Of a stretch of DNA of 64,000 nucleotides, positions 13,163-25,599 are shown in pieces. Both the position numbers and the translations under genes were made by a program. This stretch comes from Cyanoderma ruficeps (taxonomy: Eukaryota > Chordata > Aves > Passeriformes > Timaliidae). Numbering within the stretch: position 1 is the stretch's first letter; every line of letters starts with the position of its first letter. The stretch lies in the NCBI GenBank assembly GCA_008694505.1, contig VZDJ01007747.1:9518399-9582398 (forward strand). The letters run 5' to 3'. The notes under the pieces were generated by a model. It ran no database searches. It saw only the letters and a list, made by a program, of their open reading frames with translations, and was not told where the DNA came from.

Positions 13163-16100
13163 TTCTGCATCATTATAGGGTGGAATATTTTGTACCAATG
13201 TTGGTTTTGCAAGATAGTTCAAAATCAGCTTATGGTTCATAATTTTCCTATTCTGTTCCTTGCCTGGTATATTTGACCATAGATGTTAGGCTTTCAAATC
13301 ACATGACCTAAGGATGCAGACTGATTTCTGGTCTGAACCCTTTTGCTGTTCTCATTGTCAAGAAGTAAAAATTTTGCAGGGATGACACTGAGCAATTAGC
13401 AACTAGGTCCTTCCCTCTTGGAGGAATGGTGTTCCCCAACCTTCAAAAAACCTCCATACCAAATATCATGTTTCCTGATGCCTTAGAAATGAACTTACTG
13501 TTCCAGCAATAAGATTGGGAACATGGAATAACATTTCAGAGGCCATTGGGAAACAGTTCTTTCCTTAAATCAGAATTTAAGTTTATTTATAAGTATAGTA
13601 CCCCAACAGTGACTACAAAAGGCAGTCTGGAGGGAGAGAGGGGGACGTGGTGAGGGGTAGAGAGAGAGTATGTTGCATTCACTGCTGCATTCCCTTCCCA
13701 CACAGTAAATTAATTCCTTGAAAGTTTATTGCAACCACTGTGTGTCATTATCTGCAGTGGCTTAGTATAGTTCATATCCATTTTCCCCACTCAGTTCCAA
13801 ACCTGCAACCAGGAGAACTAGGGATGTCTCCCGACTCCTCAGGTGAAACCTGAACGCTGCTGAGATCTGTGAAAGTTTAGCACTTCACTAGGATCAGAAC
13901 TCTCTCTCCCCATTGAGCCTCTACTTGAAACATTTTGCACTCATGTAGCTGATCAGCCAAAGCAAGCTAGAAGACACATCCTGCACAGCAGCTTTTCCAA
14001 GTATATGCACTGGCAATCTCTGTAGAAACCCCTGAATTAATTTATGATCAAGTCTCAGGTTGGCTCATTGTTTTGTTTCTGTTATGTGGGTCTTTTATTT
14101 TTAAATCCCAGATTTAAGAATTAAGTGGCTCATAGACATGTCATGTAGAAAAACAATTCAAAACACTACTTTATTATTTTGCCTTCTGCCTTCCAGTCTT
14201 TTCTTCTCCTCCTGCACACAGAAGCCAACTTCATATACATTGCTGACAGAAAACAATTTTAAGTTTCTTTTTCTCAGAAATAGCTTTTTGTTACAGGACA
14301 GAAAAAGAAATGATTCAATTTTATATTTGTTTTATTCATAGCAGTTCCAGCCTTTTACTGACATTATAATTGCAGAAGCACAGCCATTTAAAACAGACTT
14401 CAGAGATTTTATTTTGTGAAGTCATTTCTGCTTTAGCTACAGGTATAAGCCTTGATATTCAAGTGTTACACAGATAGCAAGGGCTGGCTTCCTTTTTACC
14501 TACATGAAGACATTTAGAAAATACTAATTACTTAAAAAAAAAAAAGGCAAAAACCCCACACATCCCCTTTTTTCCACACATCCTACTCGCTCTAATATAT
14601 CAAAGGTTTACTGAAGTACAAACATTGCAGGGAACAAAAATACGAGAATGCACATTTTATCAAACATATAGAGAAAAGCAGGGCAGGAAGAAGGTCAGTT
14701 GTAAAGGTAAAGAGTGATAGATGGTAAGAAACACAGAGAAGTTACCCTGTTCATTTTGCCTGTTAGATAAATGATGTATACTGCTGAATGTCTGTAGAAA
14801 GGTTTCATGAGATCTGTGAAAAATGCAGCAGTATTGTTTGGGAGAAGAACTGCACACCTGGAACTTGTGAGATTCTAGGGATATTTACAAGAAGCCTCAA
14901 TATGACCCTTAGATAAATCAGAAGGATTTCTGCCACTTTAAAAGGGAGTGAGACTGATCCTTTTTGTTTCCTGACAAGGCAATGTGGAAAAAGGCTGTCC
15001 ATGAACTCATATACCAAATGGGGAAAAGGAAAGCACGTAAATTTAATATTAGACAATACTTCAATAAAGCACTGTCATTCAATATAAACATCCAAGAATG
15101 AAAGCACTACAACAAAAATAAAGCTATTTTTTATGTAAGTATCTTTACAAAATGTAGAATAGTCTAAGAAAATAGGATCAAAATTTGAAAGAACATGAAC
15201 AGAAGATAACTGAAATTCACTCAAGGGAATATTAAAAGAAAATAGGGCAACAAAGACCAATTTTATCAAGTATAATTGAATAATCAGGAACAATAGAAGT
15301 GATGAGAATAGCTTTAAATATTGAAAACTCTGAAAAATGGAAAGGAATTTAAAATCCTAGGTGAATCAGAAGCAGACTGAAAAATAAGAAAGAGGTTGTC
15401 TCTTCATTATGGGAGAGGAGAAAAGAGAGATATTCACACACACAGAGCAATCTCACAGCAGTGAGATCTTTGATTATAGTATGCATATGTAGTTCTCTAA
15501 AAGTTAGAAAATTAACTGGATGTGGCTGTCCCACCTTTAAGCAGGAATTCTATCATGAGTCTGGATGAAATATTCTTGTAACTACTTTTTAAGATCTACA
15601 GTCTTGGAATCTGTCTTTGCTCTATATAAAACTGTTCTGTCTCTTGCTGTGCTCATTTGTCAGTATGAGAATATTTTCTTTCAAAATTTGAGATAGTCTC
15701 CCTGCTTGTGCAGCTTGTGTTGGAGCACACAAAGCCTGATTCATGTCTCATACTTTCCATTTGGTCCATTCAATGTCTGAAAAAAATTACACCAGAAGAT
15801 TCCGTGAAGAAATATTTTTTCAGCTTGACTACAGAAGTTTTTTCTCTTTTTATTTTTCCCATTATATTGAAAATGTAAACATTAAAGCAGTAATTCTTCC
15901 ATTGTATACTCCCTTATGTACCTCTACTCCCCCAGAAATAAAATCTCCTTGGTTCCCTGAAGCGTAAGGCCGGAGCTGTGTGTCATATTATTGTACTTAC
16001 TTATTTCAAAATTGCTTATTCCTCTTGCTTTGGCACTAAATTCAAAAGAAATGAGGGATTTTATATTGCTTCTGAACGTTGACATAGGTTGTAATAGTAG

Positions 16101-17089
16101 CAAGCAGCAATACATTTTGGCAGCTCTATGGAAATCATCCAAATGTTGCATTTAATACTTCCTGGGTATTTATTTAGGCAAAAGAACTAAATATCAGCCA
16201 TGTGCTTCCATTTATTAACAGTCCATCAGGAGCATAGGCAATCAATGTCTTGACTTAGTGACTTCTCCAATTTGCTTTTAAATGTGTTTGGTTTGGGGAT
16301 TTTTTCTTTATTTCTGTCTATTGCTATGTATTTATCCTAGCAAGGGCATAGTTTAAAGAGAGGGGACATGAGACTTGCATTTGTCAAAATTTCCCCTTTA
16401 GTTCACAGTCTCAAGCAGAGCATTTAAGAGTTTCATTGTCATCAGAAATGAGATTTAATCCTAAATAGGACAGTGCATCATTCCAGTTTTCCAAAACAGG
16501 TTTTAGGCTGTAATTTCTTAAGTTCTTTTAGATATCTGAAGATTTATCCAGAGTTCCCTCAGGATGAAGGCAGATCTTGAACTTGTTTTCACTTTCTGGC
16601 CGAGGCCTGAAGAATAGGAGTGGTGGGATGGGTCAAAGATGTTTACAAAAAGCTGCTTTGTTGATGAAATATGCTTTATGAGTGTGCAGAGGTTCATGCT
16701 TCCTAAATGCTGAAGATTTTCACTATTAAATTAGGAGGTTTGAGCAACAAAAGCTCCTGTTCAGAAATGGCAAGAAGCACATATGTAAGTAAAAACAGTG
16801 ATAAATGCCTCCTTGCACATCCTCCCCATCACATAGCTCAAAGTTCAGAAGACAAACGATTAATAGAAAATTAAATTTCGTTTAGGGAATGGAGTGTTCT
16901 TAAGGTTCAGTGCAGCACATAATGAGGTATAAAACACAAGTGTGGTTAATACACAAACTGAAAGCCTTGGTGCCTTTACTTTGTTTTTATTAGCAAGAAC
17001 TTCTATATTTCTTCATGCCAAACAATTCTTGTCAATTCATAAATTACTATACACTTTAAAAAATGAAATCATTAATAGTTCCAACTAAC
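13163..17089. other. AT-rich unique sequence, no supported gene
   Basis: No known gene or repeat is recognised. A purine-rich stretch with GGGAGAGAGGGGG lies at about 13630-13670. On the minus strand two 35-nt exon-like blocks occur near 15.93-15.96 kb and 16.0-16.04 kb with fair splice signals. They are only about 45 bp apart, too close to be successive exons, which shows how often such signals arise by chance here. Confidence 0.45.
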
Positions 17090-17320
17090 CTTATATCTCT
17101 GATACTGTAGCAGAAAGATAAGATCACACCTGGTGAACCTGTCATTGCTTCGCAAGAAACAAAAAAGGATTCCAAAGTATTTTCATTAAAAATATGGTAA
17201 TCATCCTGAAAAGAATAGTTGCTAAGAACACAGGAAAAGCTGATCTTGCCGGAATTCAGCCCTGAACTTGTTGCCAAATTATTTGTGCCAAAATGCAGGA
17301 AATTTCTTTGAGTTAGAGGC
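17090..17320 (-). CDS. Candidate internal exon 4 of unknown gene
   Basis: On the minus strand a strong acceptor (pyrimidine-rich, TCTTCATTTGCCTCAG) precedes an open stretch of up to 231 nt. It can end at AAG|GTTAGT (position 17090, phase 2) or at CAG|GTGTGA (position 17130, phase 1). The acceptor is phase 2, matching the donor of the block at 18091-18166. The frame contains SGLNSGKISFSCVLSNYSF and two NXS/T-type sequons are absent or ambiguous, so no family is recognised. The frame stays open beyond the donors for a few codons, so the end is uncertain. Alternatively this is a chance frame. Confidence 0.2.
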
Positions 17321-17504
17321 CTGAGGCAAATGAAGAGAATATTATCCATCCCAGGTACCCAAGACAAGCTCTGCAGGGGTTGAAGCTATGCCTGACATTA
17401 ACTATTCCATCAAGATTTAGTATCTGTTATTAATAAAAAAAATATTAATTCACCATAGAATCCTATTGCTTTCTGTACTATAAAAGTTAGCTATCATCCT
17501 GTCT

Positions 17505-17640
17505 TGGTTAGATGACCAGCCAGCCCTAAAGATAAAAGTACTAAAAATGCAAATGGGGAATTGGGAGACCGAGATAAAGGAATGGCAGATTTATTAAGCA
17601 ATTACAATATATTTTCTGCCTTTAGATGAAGAAAGAGGAT
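17505..17640 (+). mobile_element. Possible endogenous-retrovirus LTR relic (weak)
   Basis: The stretch starts TGTCTTGGTTAGA and runs through a GGGAGACCGAGATAAAGG segment to GATTTATTAAGCAATT. The opening words resemble the start of LTRs that are common in songbird genomes, as far as I remember them. There is no clear 3' end, target duplication or internal retroviral sequence, so this is at best a truncated, decayed relic. Confidence 0.2.
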
Positions 17641-18090
17641 TGATGGACTGCTGCATGCCATATTGAATGGTATAATACAGTTAGCAATTGTAGTGCACAG
17701 ATAGCAATGGAAATGGGTCTGAAAAGATTAGTCATATATTAAAATAGACAAAGTACTCTGTCTAGCGATACATTGCTAAGAGACTGGAAGGAAATAAAGA
17801 TGGAAATGAAGAAAGTTTTTTTTGTAACACTAATTAAAAGCCTGAAAAATATTAGAAAATTACCAGTCCTCAGAAAATAGCCATAAAAGAGACTCTGGTC
17901 ACTTTACCCAGTCTGAACCAAACTACCATGACACCCTCTCAACTCACAGCAAGGAAAAAGAAAAACTTTCTGGAGAATGAGCCTTCTAGCACTACCTGAA
18001 GTATCACAATAGATGCGCACTTATAATCTCCCTGACAGCAGAGTGCAAAAACCAGAAGTCTCCTGTGTTTCATGACATAAGCTTACTCAC

Positions 18091-18166
18091 CTTAGTACTC
18101 CGGAAGGTGCATCCATTGATCTGTAGATTACGGCAACAAAACTTCTGACTTCTGGAAGTCCAGTGA
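18091..18166 (-). CDS. Candidate internal exon 3 of unknown gene
   Basis: A 76-nt block on the minus strand with the best pair of splice signals in the window. The acceptor has a long pyrimidine tract ending CATATCTCCTCTGCAG and the donor is AAG|GTGAGTAAG. In the phase that continues from the 18644-18721 block (phase 1 in, phase 2 out) it reads TGLPEVRSFVAVIYRSMDAP and onward without a stop. One other frame is also open (containing KFCCRNLQINGCTF), so the frame is supported only by continuity with its neighbours. Two CpG sites survive in this CpG-poor region. No protein family is recognised. Confidence 0.27.
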
Positions 18167-18643
18167 CTGCAGAGGAGATATGCATGGACAAACAAGAGCC
18201 TGCCTTGAAGGAAAACCCTCGGGAGAAAAGCAGAGTAGCTAGATTTCCTTGCCTTGAACCTTCAGGGTTGATTTTTCTATACTATTACTTTAGCAGAGAA
18301 GTAAAAAGAGCTTTGAGGCATTTTAGCTCTCATCCCATATGTTAAAATTCTCTTTATTTAAAACATAATGCTACCCTCTCATAAATGACAGAAGATACAG
18401 TTTTAAGCAAGTGCTCTTAGAAGGATAATGTCTTATTTGCAGTACGAAAACAGGTTCAGTGTATTTATAATGTAGCTGAGCACTACTGAAGACGGATAAA
18501 CAGAGTTATAGACCTATTAATATCAGATTTAGTATAAAGGATAGATTTCACAGTGAATGAAAAACATGCTCTGACAGGGACCAAACATGAATTTAAGAGA
18601 TAAATATCATAAGTGGCTTGTGGGAAATTTTTAAAGATCTTAC

Positions 18644-18721
18644 CATTACAGCAGGCATGTGGAAATATTGCATGCTTTAGTTTTTCAGAAGCATCTGATA
18701 AGAGCATACCCTGAATATCAC
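18644..18721 (-). CDS. Candidate internal exon 2 of unknown gene
   Basis: A 78-nt minus-strand block, phase 1 to phase 1. The acceptor is TTATTTTTTGTTAG and the donor is ATG|GTAAGAT. The frame reads DIQGMLLSDASEKLKHAIFP and then a CCN pair of cysteines, with no stop. The donor phase fits the acceptor of the 18091-18166 block about 480 bp downstream, and the acceptor phase fits the donor of the start exon at 24260. The block lies inside a longer minus-strand frame (18483-18977, 164 codons) that otherwise looks like chance. Confidence 0.24.
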
Positions 18722-20020
18722 CTAACAAAAAATAAGGCAAGAAGGAGTCATAACAAAAGATCTGAGCACCACCTGTGGGGTATGAGCAGAGCTGAAGCAA
18801 ACAGAAGCTGGTGACTGGGTTGCAGGCCAGGCAACGTGTCCTCATGAGGAAGCAAAGGTGCTCCGCTGATCTCCTGAACTCCTCTGTGTGGGAATGCCAG
18901 GCACTTTGTGAAGCAAAGGACTGCTGCAACAGAGAGAGTATCATTTTTGCTACAACACAGAGAGGTGAAGCTGACACAAATTAAGGGAGGGGAGATGCAA
19001 GATTGCCCATGAGTAAGAATGAGAGAATTTACTTCCCCTCAGATGTTAAGCAGTGAGTGAGTTGTGATTCAGTCCTCATCTGTTCCCTGCTGTTTGCCAG
19101 GACTCTGCACGGTCCTCCTAGTGTTTGACGAGTTGCCCTGAACTGAGCTGCACCAGAATTGCCAAGGTGGGTTTATAGGATCAAATTAATGTATCGGAAT
19201 GAAAAGAAAACCAAAATATAACAAATAAACCCAACCACCAAACACAAAACTAAAACACAGTTTGCTGCTTGTGCTATAATTATTTTAAAATTATGGAAAT
19301 TTTGATTGAAATTATTGTCAAAGTAGGGAAATCGGTATTTTAAAATGCGTTGGAAAGGTCTACCATTTTGCATCCATTTAGAGAAATTGATTTGTTGTAG
19401 CCTGTTAGGAAGTGGAGGAACTGTTGGGCAAGAGACAGGATCGCATAAGATGCACACAGAGAGAAAACAACATGAGCAAGGTGGCATTGCCACAGTTAGC
19501 AACCGAATAAATACATTTTTGTAAAAAGAGGATGAGAATATGGAATAAATCAATGAAGTGGTGTCAGAATTCCCTGGGAGTGCTTTTTCCTAGAAACCCC
19601 ACTGAATAAAGTCAAGCTTTTCAAAACAAGAACCTTGCACAACTGCATAAAAGTAAAATCTTCCAAGACCTTATTTTGCACTAGTTTTCTCCACATAGCT
19701 TTAAATAAACAGGTGGAGCCATTTCTACCAGATATTACATTGTTTCGGGGATTTAGAACATGTGTAGTGAATAAAGACTAGGTCTTTCCCAGAGGCAGAA
19801 GCTGCTCCTGTGAACAAGGACAGGAACAGCACACTGCTGAGCTGGATCCTACTGCTGCATCTGACAAGATCTATGTCCACAGCACTGTGCTGGCTCCACT
19901 GAGGCTACAGTGGAGAACACAGCAGACAAAGTGGGAATGTCATATTAATGCAGATCTGCTGAACTCTGTATGTAAGCAGAGATATAACCGTGCAGCAACA
20001 CATTAATGTGAACTGTGACA
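18722..20020. other. AT-rich unique sequence, no supported gene
   Basis: If the candidate minus-strand gene is real, this is part of its first intron. A minus-strand frame of 126 codons at 19173-19553 ends in a hydrophobic, membrane-like run. That run is encoded by T/G-rich low-complexity DNA and has no exon-like boundaries, so I do not call it. No repeat is recognised until the CR1 starting at 20021. Confidence 0.45.
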
Positions 20021-20612
20021 GAATCACAGAATCATAGGATTGTTTATGTTGAAAAATACCTCTAAGATCAAGTCCGACTCTTAACCCAGTACTCCCAATA
20101 CCACCACAAAATCATGCCCCTAAGCCCCATATCAACATATCTCTTAAATACCTCCAGTGATGGTGAATTTCCCACTTGGCAGCCTATTCCAATGCTTGAC
20201 AACCCTGCCAGTGAAGAAATGTTTCCTAATATCCAATCTAAACCTCCTCTGGCACAGCTTGAGGCCCTTTTCTCTTGTTTTGTCACTTGTTAGCTGAAAA
20301 GAGACCAACCCCTCTACAACATCCCTCCTTTCAGGCAGCTTCAGAGAGCGATAAGATCTCCCCCAAACCTCCCTTTTTCTGGGCTAAACAACTGCAGCTG
20401 CTCCTCACAGGACTTGTGCTCCAGTCCCTTCAGCAGCTCCATTGCCCTTCTCTGGACAGGCTCCAACACCGCAGTGTGTTTCCTGAAGTGAGGGCACACA
20501 ACTGGGCAGAGAACTCAAGGTGTGGCCTCACCAGTGCTGAGTCCAGGGGGACAATCACTGCCCTGGTCCTGCTGGCCACACTATTACTTAGTCAAGCTGA
20601 TGTGATGCTTGC
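20021..20612 (-). mobile_element. CR1 LINE, 5'-truncated 3' part
   Basis: A CR1 non-LTR retrotransposon in reverse orientation. Read on the minus strand it ends in ATGATTCTGTGATTCTGT, the short tandem end that replaces poly(A) in CR1. Before it lies a diverged form of the CR1 3' UTR, including the GACTTGATCTTAGAGGT segment. Further 5' it retains the end of the reverse-transcriptase ORF (about 20450-20612), with CR1-type phrases such as GGACAATCACTGCCCTGG on the plus strand. It is heavily diverged with in-frame stops. The 137-codon plus-strand frame that crosses it is antisense and not a gene. Confidence 0.93.
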
Positions 20613-23600
20613 ACAGTCATTGATATTAAGCTTCACAGCTGATAGCAATATATTTTCAATATATGCACATATTGAGACTGAAGTTTGAGTCACTGAATCA
20701 TTACAACTGTGTCTAAAGCTGATCAGAATTGTGCTTTCAAGGCATGAAGTTTGCAATGCAAGCTCTTTCAAAGAAGAAAGCCAGAAGCTGTTCCAATATT
20801 GATGCTACTTGATGTCTTAGGTCTTCTATCTGGGAAGTGGAACTAATGGAATAATATCCTTTTCTCAGTATCTTGAAAATTAGTTTATGCATTTGGGTAG
20901 GATAATGAAGATTTACAGAAAAGCATATGGGTAGAATAATTTTGTATCTCTAGGAGGGTCAGAATAACCGTAGATAAATTTGAGCAATAAGATTAAAAAG
21001 TTAACTGATGATTCCTACCTTTTAATTGCAAAGCACATTCTGCACACTGAATAAGTCTAGGGACCTAGAGGAATTAAGGGAGCACTATGTGACCACACTA
21101 AGGTCGTTGCCACTCATATGCTCAATATTACAGCGTTTAAATGATCCTGGCAGTAACCATTTTGAAGTATTTGACTTTGCAATTTTGGAAATAATGTTAA
21201 ATTATTTTAAAAGGCTCCAAGTTAGGCCATAACTAATGCAGAAAAGCCAGTCTGTCTCCTAATACATTTTTATGATGCTCTTCTCCTCATTCTCTACCCT
21301 TGCATTTTCCCAAAGGGCAGAGATTTCTCCTTGAATCCAAAATATGTAAATAAAACAAATAAATAAAACACAATTACCTTCCAGACATACAAAGGCCTAA
21401 AAAAATCACAGAGGCTGTTACAGAGACAGCACAGTAGCAGATCTATGGTTGACAGGAAAGAAAAATGAAGCTTATATCAGGTTAAAATGGATGTCCAGAC
21501 AATCTTATTTCAGGGTCTCTTATTTTCTCTTGTCCCCATCCAATCTCAATCCAAAACAAAATAAATCTATGACTGTTCATGGTGATAACATAGTCTAAGT
21601 ACACTGATCTCTGTCCCTCACACCACTGCTATTGGGCTCCCACTTGTAATCAAAACCACGATGAAAAAGGCTCTGCTGTTATGTCAGACCCAGCTTCCAC
21701 GTGGACAAGCCCTGAAATGGTTTTACCACAATTGCCTGGAAAGGTAGTCACATTAGTATAACCAGAATTTGTATCTGCTTGGCAGCACATTAAAAAGAAA
21801 AATCAATTGCTATCGAACTAAGGTCAATAGGTTCTTGTTGTGAACAGATAACAACACAACTACACATGACAATGAGTTTATGGCCATCACTCAATTACAG
21901 CGTCAAGCTACCCTTACCCACTAACGGATGCCACTACTTTTACAATCAGTTTAATCACAATAAAATTTTAATCTCATCACCCATTAGTATCAATTGTGCA
22001 TGGTGTCAGATCAGTTTGAAGAAATAATTAGTTTCTCTACTGGAATTCCCCAGGTAGAATATATTAGCACACACATACACAGTTTTCACTTGAAAATAAA
22101 CAGTGTAAAACAATAAACATATGGGTGTAGAAGTACAGTGCACAAAATCCAGAAATAATTGAGCAGCTTTATATACTCAGATCTTTTCATTACCCTCCTG
22201 GCAGCCTATCACAGGAAACACACATTTTATCCTCATTATTTCACAGGAAGTTTACCAAAGAGAAAAACACAAGCATTATTTTAATTTTGTTTGCAGGGGA
22301 AGTGTCTGCATTACCTACTAAACATTATTTCAGGATATGAAATCTTTGCAGGTTCGTGTGTGACCTCTGAGAGAACACATGTTAAGCTGCAAGTTAGGCT
22401 CCTAAGCATGAATGCAGGTACACATGGAAGCCATCTTTTAATGGTGCAGGATGTTGGTACTCTTTCTAGTCCTCTATTTAAAAGCTCAAAATGATGCTTT
22501 AGCAAATGAACAGCTTTTCAGGACCCCAATATACTGGTTTGAGTCTTTACATATAGGATGTAGACATGCTGTTAGAGAGCCTCTATTTATCCCTAAATAC
22601 TTTATCCTTCACTGTAATGTTAAAGAGATGAGGCATTTAAGACCACCCAAAAACCTAAGTTCAGGATCAAGTCCACAGAGCAGTGAGATTGATGCAAATA
22701 AATTATTTTTCAGGGGTTTGGGTTGTTTTTCTTCTCTGCAGAAATAGTTCTATACTGTAAACTGACACCAAATAATAGGCTAAATCTACTACATTTCCTC
22801 TTTTTGGACTCTTCTTTAAAAAGATTGCAGGGAGACCTGACTCATAGATTGCAGATTGGAAGCCACTGTTTTAGAACCATCCCATTGCTCTTTCACCATT
22901 AGAAACCACATAAGGCATCCGAAGCTTCTACCCTGAGGTGCTCTCCCAAAAGCAGCTAAGCTGTCAGACTGGGAAAAACAAAAACAAAACACCACTCCCC
23001 CCCCACAAAAACAAACAAACAAACAAACCCAAACCAACCAACCAAAAAAAAGAGGCTGTCATGCCTAGCCAGTGTTTCAGGCCTAGTTATGGGGCACCCC
23101 TAGAGCAGAAATGCCAGAAAAGTCCTCCAAAGGATTAGAGCATCACTTGCCCTAATTTCTAGATCTTTGCAAAGCTTAGGTAAGAGTCAGATGGTCAGAC
23201 TGGGACAGCTGCATGGCTACTTCAAGCAAGAGGCTATGCAAATGCTACATCAGATAAGGAGTAGGTATACTGAGTTTTAGGGGAAGATGACTGCTAAATG
23301 GGACTTTTTAAACAGAAGTATGGGCTTGAAGCCATTTGTTTAAATTCTATTTTAATGTTCAGTCTCTTTCTGTATGACCCAGTAAGACTTGTAGACGCCT
23401 GTGTATTATTGAAAGTCAATGAGAAGGAAGTCCTGAGTCACCAAAGTACTTTTTTCTTTATTGTTATTTCCATTAGACAGTGTGATGTAATTATTTAAGT
23501 CAAATAGTGCAGCAATATTTTTTACAGCAGAAAGATACAAGACTTTCATATTGACATTAGGTGAGTAAAAACAATGTTAGATGAGTATTATAATCCTAAT

Positions 23601-24259
23601 AGAAAGAGAAGTGAGGTAATCTTTTGGACTATTGCAGCTAAGATAAATGAAAATATTAAATTCAATTATTAGTCTGGAATGTCTCTTATTTTTTCTCTGT
23701 GTACATAATTACTTTTTGAAATCAACAGAAGTGATTTTTTTAATTATTTTTCCTACACATCTTTTGTTCATTATTATTTGGCTGTACTTAGGAAAAAAGG
23801 ATTTGTAAACCACAATTGTTCTTTGAAGTACATCCAAGCTAATTACACAAACAACAATATAAACCCAACATAATTCAAGCAATTTTTAGCACACACACAT
23901 ACTCCATTTTTGCTTATAGAATTTCCCAATTTGTATTCTGAGACCATAATAGCAGTCCTTTTCTCCTACAGACTTAATCTTAAAAGGTATGCAAGTATTG
24001 GTAGTACACACTTAGGAATGCAAACCAAGATATGCACATAGCAATTGACAGTTCACAGAGCGACTCCTGTGATCTCCCCTGATCAGAGATTCCACTACAG
24101 TGCTGTAAGCCTGGTACTGCTAACTGCAGGAGTGCAGACCATCACGGGTAGAGACACCAACATTTCAGCTTGTTTTTTTTACCTTTCTTACTAAAGTTTG
24201 TTACTGGAGAAGAACTTTGAATTGTGAACTCAGAAACAAAGGGGGAAAGTAAAATATAC
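20613..24259. other. AT-rich unique sequence with an A/C-rich tract
   Basis: No gene is recognised. The A/C-rich tract at 22976-23053 is listed separately. The rest is unique-looking, with no further CR1 or LTR pieces that I can see. It would be intronic if the candidate minus-strand gene at 17.1-24.4 kb is real. Confidence 0.45.
22976..23053. repeat. A/C-rich low-complexity tract
   Basis: A 78-bp tract built from A runs, a C run of 8, (CAAA)n and (CCAA)n words. It matches in style the tracts at 30471, 56484 and 59731. Confidence 0.85.
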
Positions 24260-24449
24260 CTTGCGGGAAGTATGAAACATTTTCTAGTTTTGTAGCCAAC
24301 ACTACAACTTCTGGAACAAAAGGAGAACTTTCAGACCCTGATCCAGAAATTGAGTCTACAACAGAAGGCAAACTTTTCTCTGCAATCATCTGCGAGTCAG
24401 CAAGCAAGAGGTTCAGCTGCAGAATCAGGAAGCACAGGGGATCCAGCAT
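24260..24449 (-). CDS. Candidate first coding exon, signal-peptide-like
   Basis: A minus-strand frame starting at an ATG in good Kozak context (CTCACCATG). The first residues MLDPLCFLILQLNLLLADSQ look like a secretory signal peptide: a short polar start, a hydrophobic core of about 13 residues, then small/polar residues suited to cleavage. A serine/glycine segment (SISGSGSESS) follows, similar to glycosaminoglycan-attachment contexts. The frame reaches a donor CAAG|GTATAT after 63 codons plus one base, so it leaves in phase 1, the usual phase of signal-peptide exons. An in-frame stop lies just upstream, and a second, out-of-frame ATG lies 17 bp upstream. No family is recognised; chance remains possible. 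Confidence 0.25.
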
Positions 24450-24585
24450 GGTGAGTTTTTTAGCATGGTGCAGAAACAGAATTGATCTGCTCAGGAATAC
24501 TTAGTAAATATAAAAGAGTGTATGGGCAAGGACAATAGGAAAGGGAGAAAGACAAAGAGGCCAAGTGACTTGTCCAATTCAAATA

Positions 24586-24602
24586 TCTCTCTCTCTCTCT
24601 CT
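24586..24602. repeat. (TC)n short microsatellite
   Basis: A 17-bp uninterrupted TC run. On the minus strand it is a GA run about 140 bp upstream of the candidate start codon at 24449. Confidence 0.9.
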
Positions 24603-25340
24603 GATACCAGCCAGTGCATGTACAGTTTACCACTTATTTTCCATTCTGCATAGAAATCAAATATTCTGCTTTTCTACCACAAACGCTTCGCAACCCATAA
24701 ACTCAGTTGCATCAGAATACAATTCCCCCCTGGAGCAATGCCACCACCCTAATTTAGGACACCTATGTGGAAGCAGCTTCCTTGGAAATGCTTTTCCCTA
24801 GAAGCAACCTTCTACTGAAAACACACAAGCTTGCCTAGGCTCATCAAGCACACCAGTCCAACACATCTGCTACCTTGTTCTCAGGTATTGAAACCTGGCC
24901 AGACGTCAAAGGCTCCTACATCAGCATTAAAGTAAGCTGAACAGTCTGGCAAGGATACACATCCTCTTTCTAGAGCACTGTATCAGCTCTCCAGTGTACG
25001 GCAAACAGCTCAGTATGACAACAGCATAGCCAATAGATGAGTAGTGTGCTCTCATTTGCAACATGATCAGCGCTGCCTTAGTCACTAACACATGTTCTTT
25101 ACTGGATTTGTTGCAGCTTGTATTACTGGTATCAGTATCTCCCTTTGCTCTATTCCCAATGAAAATAAGAACAAATCACAAATTACTACACTTTCAGGTA
25201 GAGGTAACAATATACAATGTATTTCTACAGCACCGAAAAGCAGGCTATACAACAGGTAACACTGGTAAAGAGCTCTGCAGAGACATAGGTCTTCATAGGA
25301 AATCAAGATAGCATGGGGATACAGCAAGATCTGGCAGACT

Positions 25341-25370
25341 CTTCACATATTTAAGCTTCACATATTTAAG
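25341..25370. repeat. Perfect 15-bp tandem duplication
   Basis: CTTCACATATTTAAG occurs twice head-to-tail without a mismatch. It looks like a recent slippage or end-joining duplication with no sign of function. Confidence 0.93.
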
Positions 25371-25599
25371 GATTCCAGTGCTGCACTGCAGAAATGAAGC
25401 TGTTGCTATTCCACTGCAGTAGCAGGTGGTGAAGAGACAATCACCTCTGCCACCTTTCTGTGTGCTTTAGCTTGTGGCACAGCATCAGCTTCCCTTCCAG
25501 CAGAGAGGCAGCTCTACAGAAAAACAGACACAGCAAGCCGAGAGATGAAGAGCAGTAAACCCTTGACTAACCTCATCTCCTTTATGAAAAAGTGACCCA

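Larger units (their letters stand above)
24450..25599. other. Non-coding stretch upstream of candidate start exon
   Basis: If the minus-strand gene is real, its promoter should lie here. The minus strand shows only a weak TATA-like TTTTATATTTA about 60-70 bp before the ATG, and there is no CpG enrichment. A (TC)n run at 24586-24602 and a perfect 15-bp tandem duplication at 25341-25370 are listed separately. Confidence 0.4.

Noticed and set aside
15924..16040. Two minus-strand 35-nt blocks as further exons of the candidate gene at 17-24 kb
   Set aside because: Their phases would fit, but the intron between them would be only about 45 bp, below the usual vertebrate minimum. At least one is false.
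18483..18977. 164-codon minus-strand open frame as an intact gene
   Set aside because: Composition is irregular and no domain is recognised. Only the 78-nt core with splice signals is worth keeping as a candidate exon.
19173..19553. 126-codon minus frame with a hydrophobic C-terminus as a small membrane protein
   Set aside because: The hydrophobic run is translated from T/G-rich low-complexity DNA, and there is no supporting promoter or splice structure.
20275..20688. 137-codon plus frame
   Set aside because: It runs antisense across the CR1 at 20021-20612.
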